Source of the DNA: a virus
DNA: 30,247 bases
Direction: 5' to 3' (one strand)
IMG/VR virus record: IMGVR_UViG_3300030943_000128
Span: 1-30,247 of that record
Shown here in pieces: positions 10,902 to 19,839 of the stretch. A program made the translations under genes and the position numbers. A model generated the notes under the pieces. That model did no database searches, was not told where the DNA came from, and saw only the letters and a list, made by a program, of their open reading frames with translations. Numbering within the stretch: the stretch's first letter is position 1; every line of letters begins with the position of its first letter.

Positions 10902-13167
10902 CCAAAAAGCGCCGGTCGTTGACGTAGAAGAAGGCGAACCGCTAGACGATGAAGCCGCCGAAGTGGCAGGGTCGGGCGACTCCGATCAGGAAATCCTTGA
11001 CGAAGCCTTGGACCGCTACAGGCTTTGCGTCGATGCCAGCAGCGAAAACGAGAGTCTTGCAGTTGATGACTTGCGATTCCTTGCTGGAGAGCAATGGCCC
11101 GCCGCAGCCAAGGCGCAACGCCTACAGGAACGCCGGCCAGCCCTGACCATCAATACGCTGCCGACCTACCTGCACCAAGTAACCAACGACCAGTTGCAGA
11201 ACAAGGTAAGTATCCACGTGCACCCGGTGGACGATGATGCGGATACGGATGTGGCGGAAGTGCTGGAAGGCTTGGTTCGGCATATCGAATACGACTCAAA
11301 TTCCGAAACTTGCTATGACACAGCGGTAAATGGCGCGAGTGCTATTGGCTTCGGATATTTCCGCGTAGTGACTGAGTTTTGCGACGAAAAATCGTTCGAC
11401 CAAGATTTGCGATTCAAGCGGATTCGCAATCACCTGTCCGTCAAACTTGATCCGTTGAGCACCGAGCTAGACGGCTCGGACATGCAGTACGCTTTTATAG
11501 AATCCCCGATGGCTGTATCGGACTTCAAGCGCGAATATCCGAAGGCTAAGGCGTCTGATTCAACGCAGTTCGGCAATCACATGCAGTTCGCGGGATGGCT
11601 CGATAAAGAGACTGTGTTGGTCTGCGAGTACTATCGAATCGTCAAGAAAACTAAGACGCTTTACCTTGCGACGGACGGAAAAGGCTACTTCAAAGAAGAA
11701 AAATTAGAGCCTGGCGTAAGGCTCACATCGAAGAAGCGCGAAACCACCGAATGCACCGTCGAATGGTTCAAAATCACGTCTAGCGATGTGCTAGAGCGGA
11801 CTATTATCAAGTGCAAATGGATTCCCGTTTTCCCTGTCTACGGCGACGAAATAGACATCGAAGGCAAGGTTATACGGATGGGGATTATCCGCCGCGCCAA
11901 AGACCCATCGCAGATGTACAACTATTGGATGACTTCGGCTACCGAAGAAGTCGCCATGCGCAATAAGACGCCATACATTGGCGCTGTCGGGCAGTTTGAA
12001 ACGCAGTCCGAGCAATGGCAGGACGCGAACAATCGTACCTATTCCACGCTGGAATATGACCCGGTCACTGTAGACAACACGCTTGCCCCAGCACCACAAC
12101 GCCAGCCAATGGCCGATGTGCCTGTCGGCGTGTTGGCGATGGCAGGGCATGCACGGGACAACATCAAGGCCACTACGGGGCTATTTGATAGCTCTTTGGG
12201 TGCGCGTGGAAATGCCACTTCTGGTATACAGGAAAAAGCGCAGCAGCGGCAGGGCGACACAGCGAATTTCCACTATACGAACAATCGAAACATGACGGTT
12301 CGGCATGCGGGCCGTTGCCTGATTGACATGATTCCGTATTACTACGACACCGAGCGCGTGATACGGATCATGAACGAGGATGGGACCGCAGATCGCGCCA
12401 CCATCAATCAGCCGATACCACTGGAGCAACGTAAACAGGACCCGGAGACTGGCGCGATCAAGACAGTGCTTAATGATCTGACAGTCGGGAAATATGACGT
12501 AGCTATCAGCGCCGGCCCAGGTTACGACACACTACGGCAAGAATCGCTAGACGGCATGATTGCCATGTCGCAGTCGTGGCCGAAGCTGATGGACGTGGCC
12601 GGCGACAAGGTGATTGCCGCGATGGATTGGCCCGGATCAACCGAGATTGCCGAGCGCGTCAAAAAGACGTTGGCGCCCGGTATTGCCGACGATGAAGAAA
12701 ACAAAAACGAGCCGATCATCCAGACGCCGCATGGTCCGTTGCCACTGTCGCAAGCATCGCAAGCAATCGCTACGATGGATCAGACCATGCAGCAGATGCA
12801 TGAACGTGTACAAGAACTTGAGAAACTTGGCGAAGAAAACAAAGCCGCTGAAATTGCCGTGAAGCGCAAGGAAGTCGAAGTCAAGGACAAAGAAGCGACT
12901 ACGCACCGAATCACCGCCGATGCTGATTTACTGCGCGCCGAAGCTGAAGCGCAAGCGGCTGGAATCAATGTGCAGACTTTAATCGGCGCAGGTATCAAGG
13001 ATGCTCTTTCGCAGCTAATGGACATGCCAATAGAGCAGGTGGCAGGGCTGGCAGATCATCCAGAGTTGCAACCACAGGCAGGTGGTGCAATGCCTCCGGG
13101 TATGCCGCCGAATGGCGCTCCTGTAGCTGCCGCTGCACCTGAACTACCCGCAGGACCAATGCAATAA
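10888..13167 (+). CDS. Portal protein, P22 type
   Basis: A 759-residue protein, close to the ~725 residues of P22 gp1. It forms the dodecameric ring at the head vertex through which DNA passes. It starts with an acidic tail (EEGEPLDDEAAE), then a helical segment leading to FLAGEQWP and RPALTINTLP, which are familiar from this family. The core holds GASAIGFGYFRV and the ATTGLFDSSLG region. The C-terminal quarter is a long coiled coil (QELEKLGEENKAAEI onward) like the P22 barrel, then a Pro/Ala/Gly-rich tail. I chose ATG 10888, with AGGTG upstream; the longer frame from 10834 would overlap the GNAT gene more. Confidence 0.9.
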   Translation: MSSIDQKAPVVDVEEGEPLDDEAAEVAGSGDSDQEILDEALDRYRLCVDASSENESLAVDDLRFLAGEQWPAAAKAQRLQERRPALTINTLPTYLHQVTNDQLQNKVSIHVHPVDDDADTDVAEVLEGLVRHIEYDSNSETCYDTAVNGASAIGFGYFRVVTEFCDEKSFDQDLRFKRIRNHLSVKLDPLSTELDGSDMQYAFIESPMAVSDFKREYPKAKASDSTQFGNHMQFAGWLDKETVLVCEYYRIVKKTKTLYLATDGKGYFKEEKLEPGVRLTSKKRETTECTVEWFKITSSDVLERTIIKCKWIPVFPVYGDEIDIEGKVIRMGIIRRAKDPSQMYNYWMTSATEEVAMRNKTPYIGAVGQFETQSEQWQDANNRTYSTLEYDPVTVDNTLAPAPQRQPMADVPVGVLAMAGHARDNIKATTGLFDSSLGARGNATSGIQEKAQQRQGDTANFHYTNNRNMTVRHAGRCLIDMIPYYYDTERVIRIMNEDGTADRATINQPIPLEQRKQDPETGAIKTVLNDLTVGKYDVAISAGPGYDTLRQESLDGMIAMSQSWPKLMDVAGDKVIAAMDWPGSTEIAERVKKTLAPGIADDEENKNEPIIQTPHGPLPLSQASQAIATMDQTMQQMHERVQELEKLGEENKAAEIAVKRKEVEVKDKEATTHRITADADLLRAEAEAQAAGINVQTLIGAGIKDALSQLMDMPIEQVAGLADHPELQPQAGGAMPPGMPPNGAPVAAAAPELPAGPMQ

Positions 13168-13209
13168 CCCGAAGCGCCCGGACGGCGTTTAACCTTCATG
13201 GAGTTGACC

Positions 13210-14061
13210 ATGCCTGATGTGAACGAAGTTGCAGAAACATTTGAAGTCCCGGCCCCTACTGAAAAGGAAGTGACCGGGGAAGTTGCGCCCGTTGAGACCG
13301 AAGAAGGTCAGGATAACGGTGAGGTGAAAGCCGAAGAGACAGAGGAAACACCGGAGCAAGTCGAAGCGAAGCATAAGAGCCGGAACCAAAGGCGACTGGA
13401 ACGCGCGAAAACCCGTGCGACCGTTGCCGAAACCGAGGCCCGTATGTTGCGCGAAGAACTTGCAACACTGCGCAGTAAGCCAGCAGTTACCACGGAAGAT
13501 AAAGAGCCTGCACGTGAAGATTACGAGGATTACGAAAGCTTCGTTAAAGCGACCGCCAAGTATGAAGGTCGCCAAGAAGCGCGCGCCATTCTCAAAGCCG
13601 AACGCGAGGCAAACCAAGGTAAGGAAAAGCAGAGCCAAGCCGCCGACGATTATGCAAAAGTAGCGAAAGCATGGACGGACCGCGAAGCCGCATTCTCGAA
13701 GGAAACCAAGGATTATGAAGAAGTGACCACGGCATATGTGGAGGATGGGATAGAAGCCCTGTCGCCCGCTGCACGTCGCTTAATCGTTGAATCCGATGCA
13801 GGCCCGGCTGTGCTTTATCACCTTGGCAATGATTCCGATTTGGCAGAGCGCATTGCGGGGCTTTCTCCGATCAAGCAAGTTGCCGAACTTGGCAGGCTCG
13901 AAGCGAAATTTAGCGCGCCTGCTAAGAAACCATCCAATGCACCCCCCCCGGCTACTCCCGCGCGAGCCAGCAAAACAGTCACGAAAGACGTTACCAAAAT
14001 GTCGATTGATGAACTGAACAAGTTTGCTGGATCACAAGGGAGTGTTTGGGGCCGTAAATAA
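13210..14061 (+). CDS. Scaffolding protein (probable)
   Basis: A 283-residue, highly charged, mostly helical protein between portal and coat, the scaffold position. The first ~55 residues are acidic and Glu/Thr/Val-rich. A coiled coil follows (SRNQRRLERAKTRATVAETE, then EARMLREEL), then more helix, an Ala/Pro-rich linker and a Lys-containing C-terminus (TKDVTKMSIDELNKF). P22 scaffold is 303 residues and binds coat through a basic C-terminal helix-turn-helix. ATG 13210 has GGAG 6 nt upstream. A C8 homopolymer (13942-13949) lies in the linker. Confidence 0.82.
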   Translation: MPDVNEVAETFEVPAPTEKEVTGEVAPVETEEGQDNGEVKAEETEETPEQVEAKHKSRNQRRLERAKTRATVAETEARMLREELATLRSKPAVTTEDKEPAREDYEDYESFVKATAKYEGRQEARAILKAEREANQGKEKQSQAADDYAKVAKAWTDREAAFSKETKDYEEVTTAYVEDGIEALSPAARRLIVESDAGPAVLYHLGNDSDLAERIAGLSPIKQVAELGRLEAKFSAPAKKPSNAPPPATPARASKTVTKDVTKMSIDELNKFAGSQGSVWGRK

Positions 14062-14070
14062 AGGACCATC

Positions 14071-15288
14071 ATGTCAAACGTACTTGTCACCAGTAGCATC
14101 GTTGCAAAGCGAGCGCTGCCGATCCTCGAAAACATGCTGACTTTTGCGAAGGCTTGCAATCGTGAGTATCAAGAGGAATTCGACGGCAACATGTCGCGCG
14201 GCTATGCGCCGGGCGTAACCATCAACATCAAGAAGCCGCCGCGCTATATGTACCGCGCTGGTGCAGTCGCCAATCCGCAGGCGACCGTCGAAACCACCGT
14301 CCCGCTGACTCTCAGCCAAGGCGGTTGCGACATTGCGTTGTCGAGTCTGGAACTGACTTTGTCTGTGACTCAGCTTGACAAGAAGATTGCGGCGGCTATC
14401 GCTCCGGTAGCCAATGAAATCGACCGCCAAGGTTTGGCGCTGGCTCACTTCGCCACCTTCAACACGCTGAATCCGGCAGGCGCGCAGCCAAATACCCAAG
14501 CGCTTTCCGTTAATGCGATTGCAACCATGCAGCAACGCCTAAATGAAATGGCCGCGCCGGTCAAGGACAATCAGCGCGCGCTGGTCATGAATCCGTCTTT
14601 GCAGGCAGCCCTGCTGCAAGGCTATTCCGGCATGTTCAACAAGGTTAGCAGTATCGGTGACCAGAACACCACCGGCGCGATGAACAACCAGTTCGGCCTC
14701 AATCCAGACATGGATCAAAACGTGGACGTTCATACCAATGGCACGCAGGTTGTGACCGGGACGAACGTCAACGCGGCGAACCAGATTGGTTCCAACATCG
14801 TTGTAGTCGGCCTGGGCGGCACCATTACTCGCGGCACTGTGATTACCCTGCCTGGCGTCTTTGCGGTCAACCCGCAGAGCCGTACCACGACCGGCACGCT
14901 GGCGCAATTCGTAGTGACTGCCGACTGTGCTGCCGCCGCGACTACCATCCCGGTAAGCCCGGCGCTGGTGACTTCTGGAGCATTCCAGAACGTGACAGCG
15001 TCGCCAACCAACGGTCAGCCTTTCCTGATTGTCGGCGCGGCTTCTACCGCCTACGCGACTAACGTCGCCTTCCACTCGGATGCTTTCACGCTGGCGATGG
15101 TGCCGATGTGGTCGCCCGGTCCGAAGGGTGTTATCAGCGTTGAGCAGATGACGCACAACGGATTTACCGTCAAGGTCACTCAGTTTTATGACGGTATCAA
15201 CGACAAAATGATCATGCGTATTGACGTGCTGTTCGGATATGCCGCGACTTATCCGGAACTGGCAGTCAAGTACTACACCCTGAACTAA
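14071..15288 (+). CDS. Major capsid (coat) protein, P22 gp5-like
   Basis: A 405-residue HK97-fold coat protein (P22 gp5 is 430). The N-terminal helix (KRALPILENMLTFAKACNREYQEEF) and then GVTINIKKPPRY are typical of the P22_CoatProtein family. A long insertion-like region rich in Thr, Val and Asn occupies roughly residues 215-300, where P22 carries its I-domain. The C-terminal strands (TVKVTQFYDGINDKMIMRID, VLFGYAATYPELAVKY) are characteristic. AAGGA precedes ATG 14071. It should be the most abundant virion protein and assembles on the upstream scaffold. Confidence 0.93.
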   Translation: MSNVLVTSSIVAKRALPILENMLTFAKACNREYQEEFDGNMSRGYAPGVTINIKKPPRYMYRAGAVANPQATVETTVPLTLSQGGCDIALSSLELTLSVTQLDKKIAAAIAPVANEIDRQGLALAHFATFNTLNPAGAQPNTQALSVNAIATMQQRLNEMAAPVKDNQRALVMNPSLQAALLQGYSGMFNKVSSIGDQNTTGAMNNQFGLNPDMDQNVDVHTNGTQVVTGTNVNAANQIGSNIVVVGLGGTITRGTVITLPGVFAVNPQSRTTTGTLAQFVVTADCAAAATTIPVSPALVTSGAFQNVTASPTNGQPFLIVGAASTAYATNVAFHSDAFTLAMVPMWSPGPKGVISVEQMTHNGFTVKVTQFYDGINDKMIMRIDVLFGYAATYPELAVKYYTLN

Positions 15289-15300
15289 GGAGCCAACACC

Positions 15301-16017
15301 ATGTCAGTATTTCTTACCCGAGCCTATCAAGGCTTTTTGGCATCTTCGACCAATCCGGTTACTTTCCCAGATGTTACCGAAGCGGCCCTTATCGCGCAGG
15401 GTCTTGCCACGGCCGGCCCCGCATCCTCAGTGCCTTCCGCCTACATCGGCCAAACTCAATTGGGCGGTCAAGGTGGAGCGATTGCCAATATTCCGAATAC
15501 GGGTATTGGCACCCCTGCGTTTTTGCAGGGTCCGGCGATCATCACCAATATCGCTCTCGGCAGCGCAGCCCTAACCGGCTATGAAACTGCGGGCGTCGCG
15601 CCAGTTTCCGGGCAGTGGAATTTCTCGGAAATCCTGGTTCCTTACATCAATACTTGGAAGGGTATCGGTGTACTGAATGGCACCACCGTGGGCACCAACA
15701 ACCACATGGTGGCGCTGTGGGGCAGTAACGGTGCCCTGCTGGCAAACTCGGCGGTTGCTGGTGCCGTGACTGCGGGCGCGAGCATCATGCAGAACCGTGA
15801 CTTCCTGGTGCCGGTCACTCTGGCCCCGGGGCGCTATTTCATCGGCGTACAGGCCAACGGCGTAACGGATACCCTGCGCCATGTGCTTGCGGCGAACGGT
15901 TCAAACATCATGTGCGGTAGCGTGGCGGGTGTCTTTGGCACTCCTCCCGCAACCATCACGGTCCCGACCACCTTTACCACCGCCATCGCGGTAATTTCGC
16001 AGATGTACACGACTTAA
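15301..16017 (+). CDS. Structural protein downstream of coat, possible head decoration
   Basis: A 238-residue, beta-rich protein of Gly, Ala, Thr and Val with few charges. The C-terminal 150 residues (QWNFSEILVPYI, MVALWGSNGALLANS, VTLAPGRYFIGVQANG) look like a beta-sandwich. AAGGAG precedes ATG 15301. It has no counterpart in P22 at this position. A decoration or coat-stabilising role is inferred only from position and composition. A strong hairpin follows the stop. Confidence 0.62.
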   Translation: MSVFLTRAYQGFLASSTNPVTFPDVTEAALIAQGLATAGPASSVPSAYIGQTQLGGQGGAIANIPNTGIGTPAFLQGPAIITNIALGSAALTGYETAGVAPVSGQWNFSEILVPYINTWKGIGVLNGTTVGTNNHMVALWGSNGALLANSAVAGAVTAGASIMQNRDFLVPVTLAPGRYFIGVQANGVTDTLRHVLAANGSNIMCGSVAGVFGTPPATITVPTTFTTAIAVISQMYTT

Positions 16018-16026
16018 TGCGAATAC

Positions 16027-16053
16027 GTGGGCCGGCTCACAAGGCTGGCCCAC
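16027..16053 (+). promoter_or_regulatory. Strong intercistronic hairpin without U tract
   Basis: GTGGGCC (16027-16033) pairs with GGCCCAC (16047-16053), extended by three inner pairs (16034-16036 with 16044-16046, one G-U), with a 7-nt loop. No T run follows; an AAGGAG site for the next gene does. It probably sets mRNA stability or partial termination between abundant head genes and lower-level tail genes. Confidence 0.6.
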
Positions 16054-16066
16054 ACAAGGAGAAATC

Positions 16067-16315
16067 ATGGAATATCCAGCATTTATCAAGCATGCGGAAA
16101 CCGATCCAATCCCGGCCGCATACGTTCAAAACGAAGCCGAACACCACGCCCAACTGATCGGGTGGGGCCACCCAGGTCTGCCCGGCTATGGCGACGAAAA
16201 GGAAGCACTGCAAAAGCAACTGGATGCCGCTGGCGTCGATTACGATAAGCGGTGGGGCGTCGAGCGACTCAAGCAGGCAGTTACCGAAATCAAGCCTGTT
16301 GAGGTCAAGAAATGA
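16067..16315 (+). CDS. Small hypothetical protein with HeH/LEM-like C-terminus
   Basis: An 82-residue protein with AAGGAG before ATG 16067. The N-terminal half is polar with an H-A-E-T-D-P segment. The C-terminal half (KQLDAAGVDYDKRWGVERLKQAV) resembles the short helix-extended loop-helix motif often found near phage head genes. The role is unknown; it may be a minor head component. The stop overlaps the next ATG. Confidence 0.62.
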   Translation: MEYPAFIKHAETDPIPAAYVQNEAEHHAQLIGWGHPGLPGYGDEKEALQKQLDAAGVDYDKRWGVERLKQAVTEIKPVEVKK

Positions 16316-16698
16316 CCATATCCGCGCCCCAAGGTATCCCGTTTCTGCCTTGCGGGAATTCCATCCGAATCGATGCGGTTACGCCGACCGCGCCGGCTGC
16401 GGTACAGGTTCCACTTTTCGCGGCTGGCGGAAATGTCGAGATCACGCAGGCCGTGCAGATGCGTATCCGTATTTCCGGTAGCCAAGTGGGCGATGTATCT
16501 ATCGGCTATGGCGCTAGTGCGGCGGAAGCGATCAACAATGCGGCTGCATTTCCGACTGCGGCAGGCACCGGGACAAAATCAATCCAGATGAGCGCCGGGA
16601 CGATTGAATTATTCACGTTTACTGCCGGTACGTTCTTTACCGCTCTTTCCAGCGCGGGCACGATTCAAGTACATCTGACTCCCGGAGGCGGTTACTAA
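16312..16698 (+). CDS. Hypothetical structural protein
   Basis: A 128-residue, uncharged, Ala/Gly/Thr-rich protein with alternating hydrophobic strands (AVQMRIRISGS, VSIGYGASAAEA, IELFTFTAGTFF), likely a small beta-sandwich ending in GGGY. It overlaps the preceding gene by ATGA, and the next gene starts directly after its stop. Probably a virion component by context; no family recognised. Confidence 0.62.
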   Translation: MTISAPQGIPFLPCGNSIRIDAVTPTAPAAVQVPLFAAGGNVEITQAVQMRIRISGSQVGDVSIGYGASAAEAINNAAAFPTAAGTGTKSIQMSAGTIELFTFTAGTFFTALSSAGTIQVHLTPGGGY

Positions 16699-17406
16699 AT
16701 GCCAAGCCCAACCACAGCCGGCACGCTGATTAATAGCGCCCTGCGTTTGGGCAATTTGATCGGCATTGATGCACAACTCGGGGCAGCGCAACAGGCGGAA
16801 GCGCTGCTCATTTTCAATGACTTGCTGGAGCAATTCAGCACTGAGAATCTGGCCGTATGGGACTCTCCAAATCAGAATTTCACGCTGATTCCTGGTCAGG
16901 CAATGCATACCATAGGGCCCTCTGGCGACTTCAACACAACGCGCCCGGTGGATATTTTTTCCCCGATGTATACCACGGTAAACGGGGTAACTTTCCCCTG
17001 TACTGCGATGACGCAGCAGGAATATAACCTCATCGCGATCAAGGGGCAGACGCAGAGCTATCCTAATCGTTTTCTGTACGTGAATGAATACCCGCTTGCA
17101 CAGATCACCTTTTGGCCGGTGCCTAGCGCGGCGAACACAATCACGCTTTCATTTGGTCGCTTGCTGGTAGCTGCTGCGAGTACCGCGACCGTGCTTAGCT
17201 TCCCGCCCGGCTATGCGAAGGCTTTCAAGTATCGTCTGCATTGCGATCTAACGCCACTGTTCGGGAAAGAACCGAAAGCCAGCGTGGTGAAAGAAAAAGA
17301 TAAGGCAATATCGCTCATCATGAAGGCTAACGTCACGCCGCGAGTGTCGCAGATGGACCCGGCATTGATGCAGAATAACGCGGTCCCTTGGCAGCGCGGC
17401 TGGTAA
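16699..17406 (+). CDS. gp4-like head-tail connector / tail accessory factor
   Basis: A 235-residue protein in the position of P22 gp4, the adaptor ring that binds the portal and closes the packaged head. It begins TTAGTLINSALRLGNLIG, then QAEALLIFNDLLEQFSTENL, a helix pair familiar from this adaptor family. A beta-rich middle follows (NFTLIPGQAMHTIG, GDFNTTRPVDI), then FLYVNEYPLAQITFWPVP and a C-terminal helix rich in Lys. P22 gp4 is shorter (about 166), but proteins of this length are common in related podophages. The stop overlaps the gp10-like start (TAATG). Confidence 0.78.
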   Translation: MPSPTTAGTLINSALRLGNLIGIDAQLGAAQQAEALLIFNDLLEQFSTENLAVWDSPNQNFTLIPGQAMHTIGPSGDFNTTRPVDIFSPMYTTVNGVTFPCTAMTQQEYNLIAIKGQTQSYPNRFLYVNEYPLAQITFWPVPSAANTITLSFGRLLVAAASTATVLSFPPGYAKAFKYRLHCDLTPLFGKEPKASVVKEKDKAISLIMKANVTPRVSQMDPALMQNNAVPWQRGW

Positions 17407-19055
17407 TGCGTATACCTGTTTTCGGGGCCGGTCTACGTGCAACCTCTGCCTATATCACGGCAAAGGGGATGCAGAACTGCTATGCCGAACCTCGTCCGCA
17501 GGGTGAGAAATCGTCCGTTGTGGGCATCGGAATGTGCGGGCGTACGCTGTTCGTTGACTTCGGCGCAACACCACCGCGCGGTGGCTGGTGGATGGAAACC
17601 GGCGTGCTTGCCTATGTAGTCCATCGCAATACGCTGTACTCGATCAACAACGCAGGCGTCAAGGTAAATCTGGGGACACTGCTGACCCAGACCGGCCGTG
17701 TCTCGATGATAGACAACGGCTCGCAGTTAATGATTGTCGATGGCACTGCGGGATATATCTATTCAACGGTTGCAATCACTGCGACGCCCAAGGCAGTAAC
17801 TGGGATCGCCATAGACGCTACAGGAACGGTCGCTACGGTCACCACTGGCGTTGCGCATGGTCTGACTACCGGAAACCTTGTTACGCTCACTGGATTCACG
17901 CCAGCGGCTTACAACGGCTCGTATACGACTACCGTTCTTAGCCCGACCACGTTTAGCTTTGTGATCGACGTAAGCCCTGGCGGACCGTCCACGATTCAGG
18001 GAACCTACACTATCCCGAGTTTCGCGCAGATCACTAGCCCGAGTTTCCCGGCGAATCCTGTTACCTGCACGTTTCTAGCTGGCACATTCGTTGTGCAATC
18101 GCTGAATACTGGCCGATTCTTTGCATCTGCGCCATACGATGGACTCTCCGGCTATGCGCTTAACTCTGCATCTGCTGCAAACGCGCCAAATCCGATGCGG
18201 GCGATATGGACGGTCAATGGACAACTATTTTTGCTCTGCGCGGCGCATACGGAATATTGGGGCGCATCGGGCGGTCAGGACTTCTTGTTCTCGCAAGTAC
18301 AGGGCACAGGCAGTGAGTGGGGTCTAGCGGCTACGTGGAGTGTGGCACGCTACGGCAATACTATCGCTTGCCTAATGAAAAACCGCAACAATCAGGTGCG
18401 TATTGCTGAGATTGTCGGCTATCTCCCGCAGCCACTTTCCACGCCTGACGTTGACAAGATAATCAACGGTTACGCGAATACCTCGGATGCGACGGCCTAT
18501 ACCTTCATGCTTGGCGGGCATCCGATGTACGTGGTTAGCTTCCCGAGCGCTGGTTATACATGGATGTACGATAGTCTGTCCAAACAATGGTCATCGCGCA
18601 AGAGCTACGGCATTACCCGCGACCTTGGCGAGTTCGGATTTAACTATCTGGAAAACACGATTATTGCCGATTACAACACTGGTCGTCTGTACCGCCTGGC
18701 CCCTTCGACGTTCACCGATAACGGTGCGCCGATTGAGATTCAAATCGTTACTGAAACGATTGCTGATCCTGACCTTAACCTAATCACGGTGGACAGGTTC
18801 CGGATTGACGTACAGGTAGGCGTCGGCGCGACCGTTGACCCTGGCAGCAATCCGCAGATCGGCCTAGAAGTCTCGCGCGACAACGGCAATACGTGGGGCG
18901 CGCAGATGCTTAGAACGCTAGGCGCTATCGGCAATTACACGCAGATTGTCGAATGGGATTGGCTCGGGACTGCGGCGAATTTCGTGTTTCGCTTGAGCAT
19001 GACTGATCCTGTGCAATTCACGCTGATTAGCGCATGCATCAACCCGGATAATTGA
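17406..19055 (+). CDS. gp10-like packaged DNA stabilisation / tail hub protein
   Basis: A 549-residue protein (P22 gp10 is 472). It begins RIPVFGAGLRATSAYITAKG, NCYAEPRP and GMCGRTLF, which fit the Phage_stabilise family, then alternating beta repeats (AYVVHRNTLYSIN) of a propeller-like hub. Residues about 127-200 hold an extra domain with the pattern HGLTTGNLVTLTG, then AAYNGSYTTTV, resembling the FCCH-type beta modules found in many phage proteins. It would sit between the gp4 ring and the tail tip and retain DNA in the head. ATG 17406 is chosen because it overlaps the previous stop. Confidence 0.83.
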   Translation: MRIPVFGAGLRATSAYITAKGMQNCYAEPRPQGEKSSVVGIGMCGRTLFVDFGATPPRGGWWMETGVLAYVVHRNTLYSINNAGVKVNLGTLLTQTGRVSMIDNGSQLMIVDGTAGYIYSTVAITATPKAVTGIAIDATGTVATVTTGVAHGLTTGNLVTLTGFTPAAYNGSYTTTVLSPTTFSFVIDVSPGGPSTIQGTYTIPSFAQITSPSFPANPVTCTFLAGTFVVQSLNTGRFFASAPYDGLSGYALNSASAANAPNPMRAIWTVNGQLFLLCAAHTEYWGASGGQDFLFSQVQGTGSEWGLAATWSVARYGNTIACLMKNRNNQVRIAEIVGYLPQPLSTPDVDKIINGYANTSDATAYTFMLGGHPMYVVSFPSAGYTWMYDSLSKQWSSRKSYGITRDLGEFGFNYLENTIIADYNTGRLYRLAPSTFTDNGAPIEIQIVTETIADPDLNLITVDRFRIDVQVGVGATVDPGSNPQIGLEVSRDNGNTWGAQMLRTLGAIGNYTQIVEWDWLGTAANFVFRLSMTDPVQFTLISACINPDN

Positions 19056-19056
19056 T

Positions 19057-19341
19057 ATGGCACTCATCAACAAACCACCTGACGGCGCAGTAGATTTGCT
19101 GGTCATCAACCCAGATGGCAAGCCAGAATTGCGGTCGCAGGCGCTTGGTTGGCCCCCGTTCTTTAGCGCATGCTTTACGCTGCTGGCAACCATGACATTG
19201 AGCGGCACGACTGCAAAACGCCCGGCCATTGTGTTTCCCGGCCAGCCCTATTTTGATACGTCCCTAGGCGCGAACGGGAAGCCGATATGGGCTAACAAAG
19301 GCTCTACAGGGTGGGTAGATGCCACTGGGGCGGCAGTATGA
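19057..19341 (+). CDS. Small structural-type protein in the gp26 position
   Basis: A 94-residue protein that starts one base after the gp10-like stop. The first half is polar and hydrophobic mixed (AVDLLVINPDGKPELRSQ, FSACFTLLATMTL). The end, PGQPYFDTSLGANGKPIWANKG then GWVDATG, is a module I recall from phage head-fibre and tail proteins. P22 encodes its tail needle gp26 here (233 residues, coiled coil), but this protein is short and shows no coiled coil. Function unknown, probably a virion part. Confidence 0.62.
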   Translation: MALINKPPDGAVDLLVINPDGKPELRSQALGWPPFFSACFTLLATMTLSGTTAKRPAIVFPGQPYFDTSLGANGKPIWANKGSTGWVDATGAAV

Positions 19342-19838
19342 TCACTTCCCCCATGACTCCCATCTTTGACGATTACGGAGGCGTGCGCGACGTTTATCTG
19401 ACCCTGGCGCGCACTCACGATAAAGAACTAGTCCGCTCTGTCGTGGAAAACGCGGACATTATGCCGATGGTATGGGATGGGCACGGTCCACCGCCTATCC
19501 CGATGCATGAATCTATCTATCACCTTGCCGCTCGGGTAGATGGCGAACTAGTCGGCCTGATTACCTTCATTCCCATCAATTCCGTGACTTGGAATCCACA
19601 CGTAAATATGCTAATTCGGGGTCGAGGAATTGGCACGGAAGTTGTAAAACATGGTATAAGTTGGATGTTCAATAACACGGAATGCATCAAGATTGTAGCC
19701 TTTCCCCCTGCATATAACCGGGCAATGATCCGCGTCTTTGAAAAGAGCGGTTTGTTGGTTGAAGGCCGATCACCCAAAAGCTTTAAATTCAATGGCACGG
19801 TATTTGACCGGCTGTTGATGGGCATCGGAAAGGGTTAA
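19338..19838 (+). CDS. gp14-like GNAT-fold virion assembly protein
   Basis: A 166-residue protein with a GNAT fold. ESIYHLAARVDGELVGLITF supplies the central strands, RGRGIGTEVVKHGI (94-107) is the acetyl-CoA binding motif, and NRAMIRVFEKSGL is the late helix. P22 gp14 lies in the same place between the tail genes and gp7 and belongs to a GNAT-like family. I chose ATG 19338, which overlaps the previous stop, over the upstream in-frame start at 19311. It may modify a virion or host protein; the substrate is unknown. Confidence 0.8.
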   Translation: MITSPMTPIFDDYGGVRDVYLTLARTHDKELVRSVVENADIMPMVWDGHGPPPIPMHESIYHLAARVDGELVGLITFIPINSVTWNPHVNMLIRGRGIGTEVVKHGISWMFNNTECIKIVAFPPAYNRAMIRVFEKSGLLVEGRSPKSFKFNGTVFDRLLMGIGKG

Positions 19839-19839
19839 T

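Noticed and set aside
13168-13209. Terminator between portal and scaffold
   Set aside because: Only a weak 4-bp stem followed by TTT; too weak, and the two genes should be co-transcribed.
14539-15156. 205-residue minus-strand frame opposite the coat gene
   Set aside because: It mirrors the codon bias of the coat gene and lacks any motif or independent signal.
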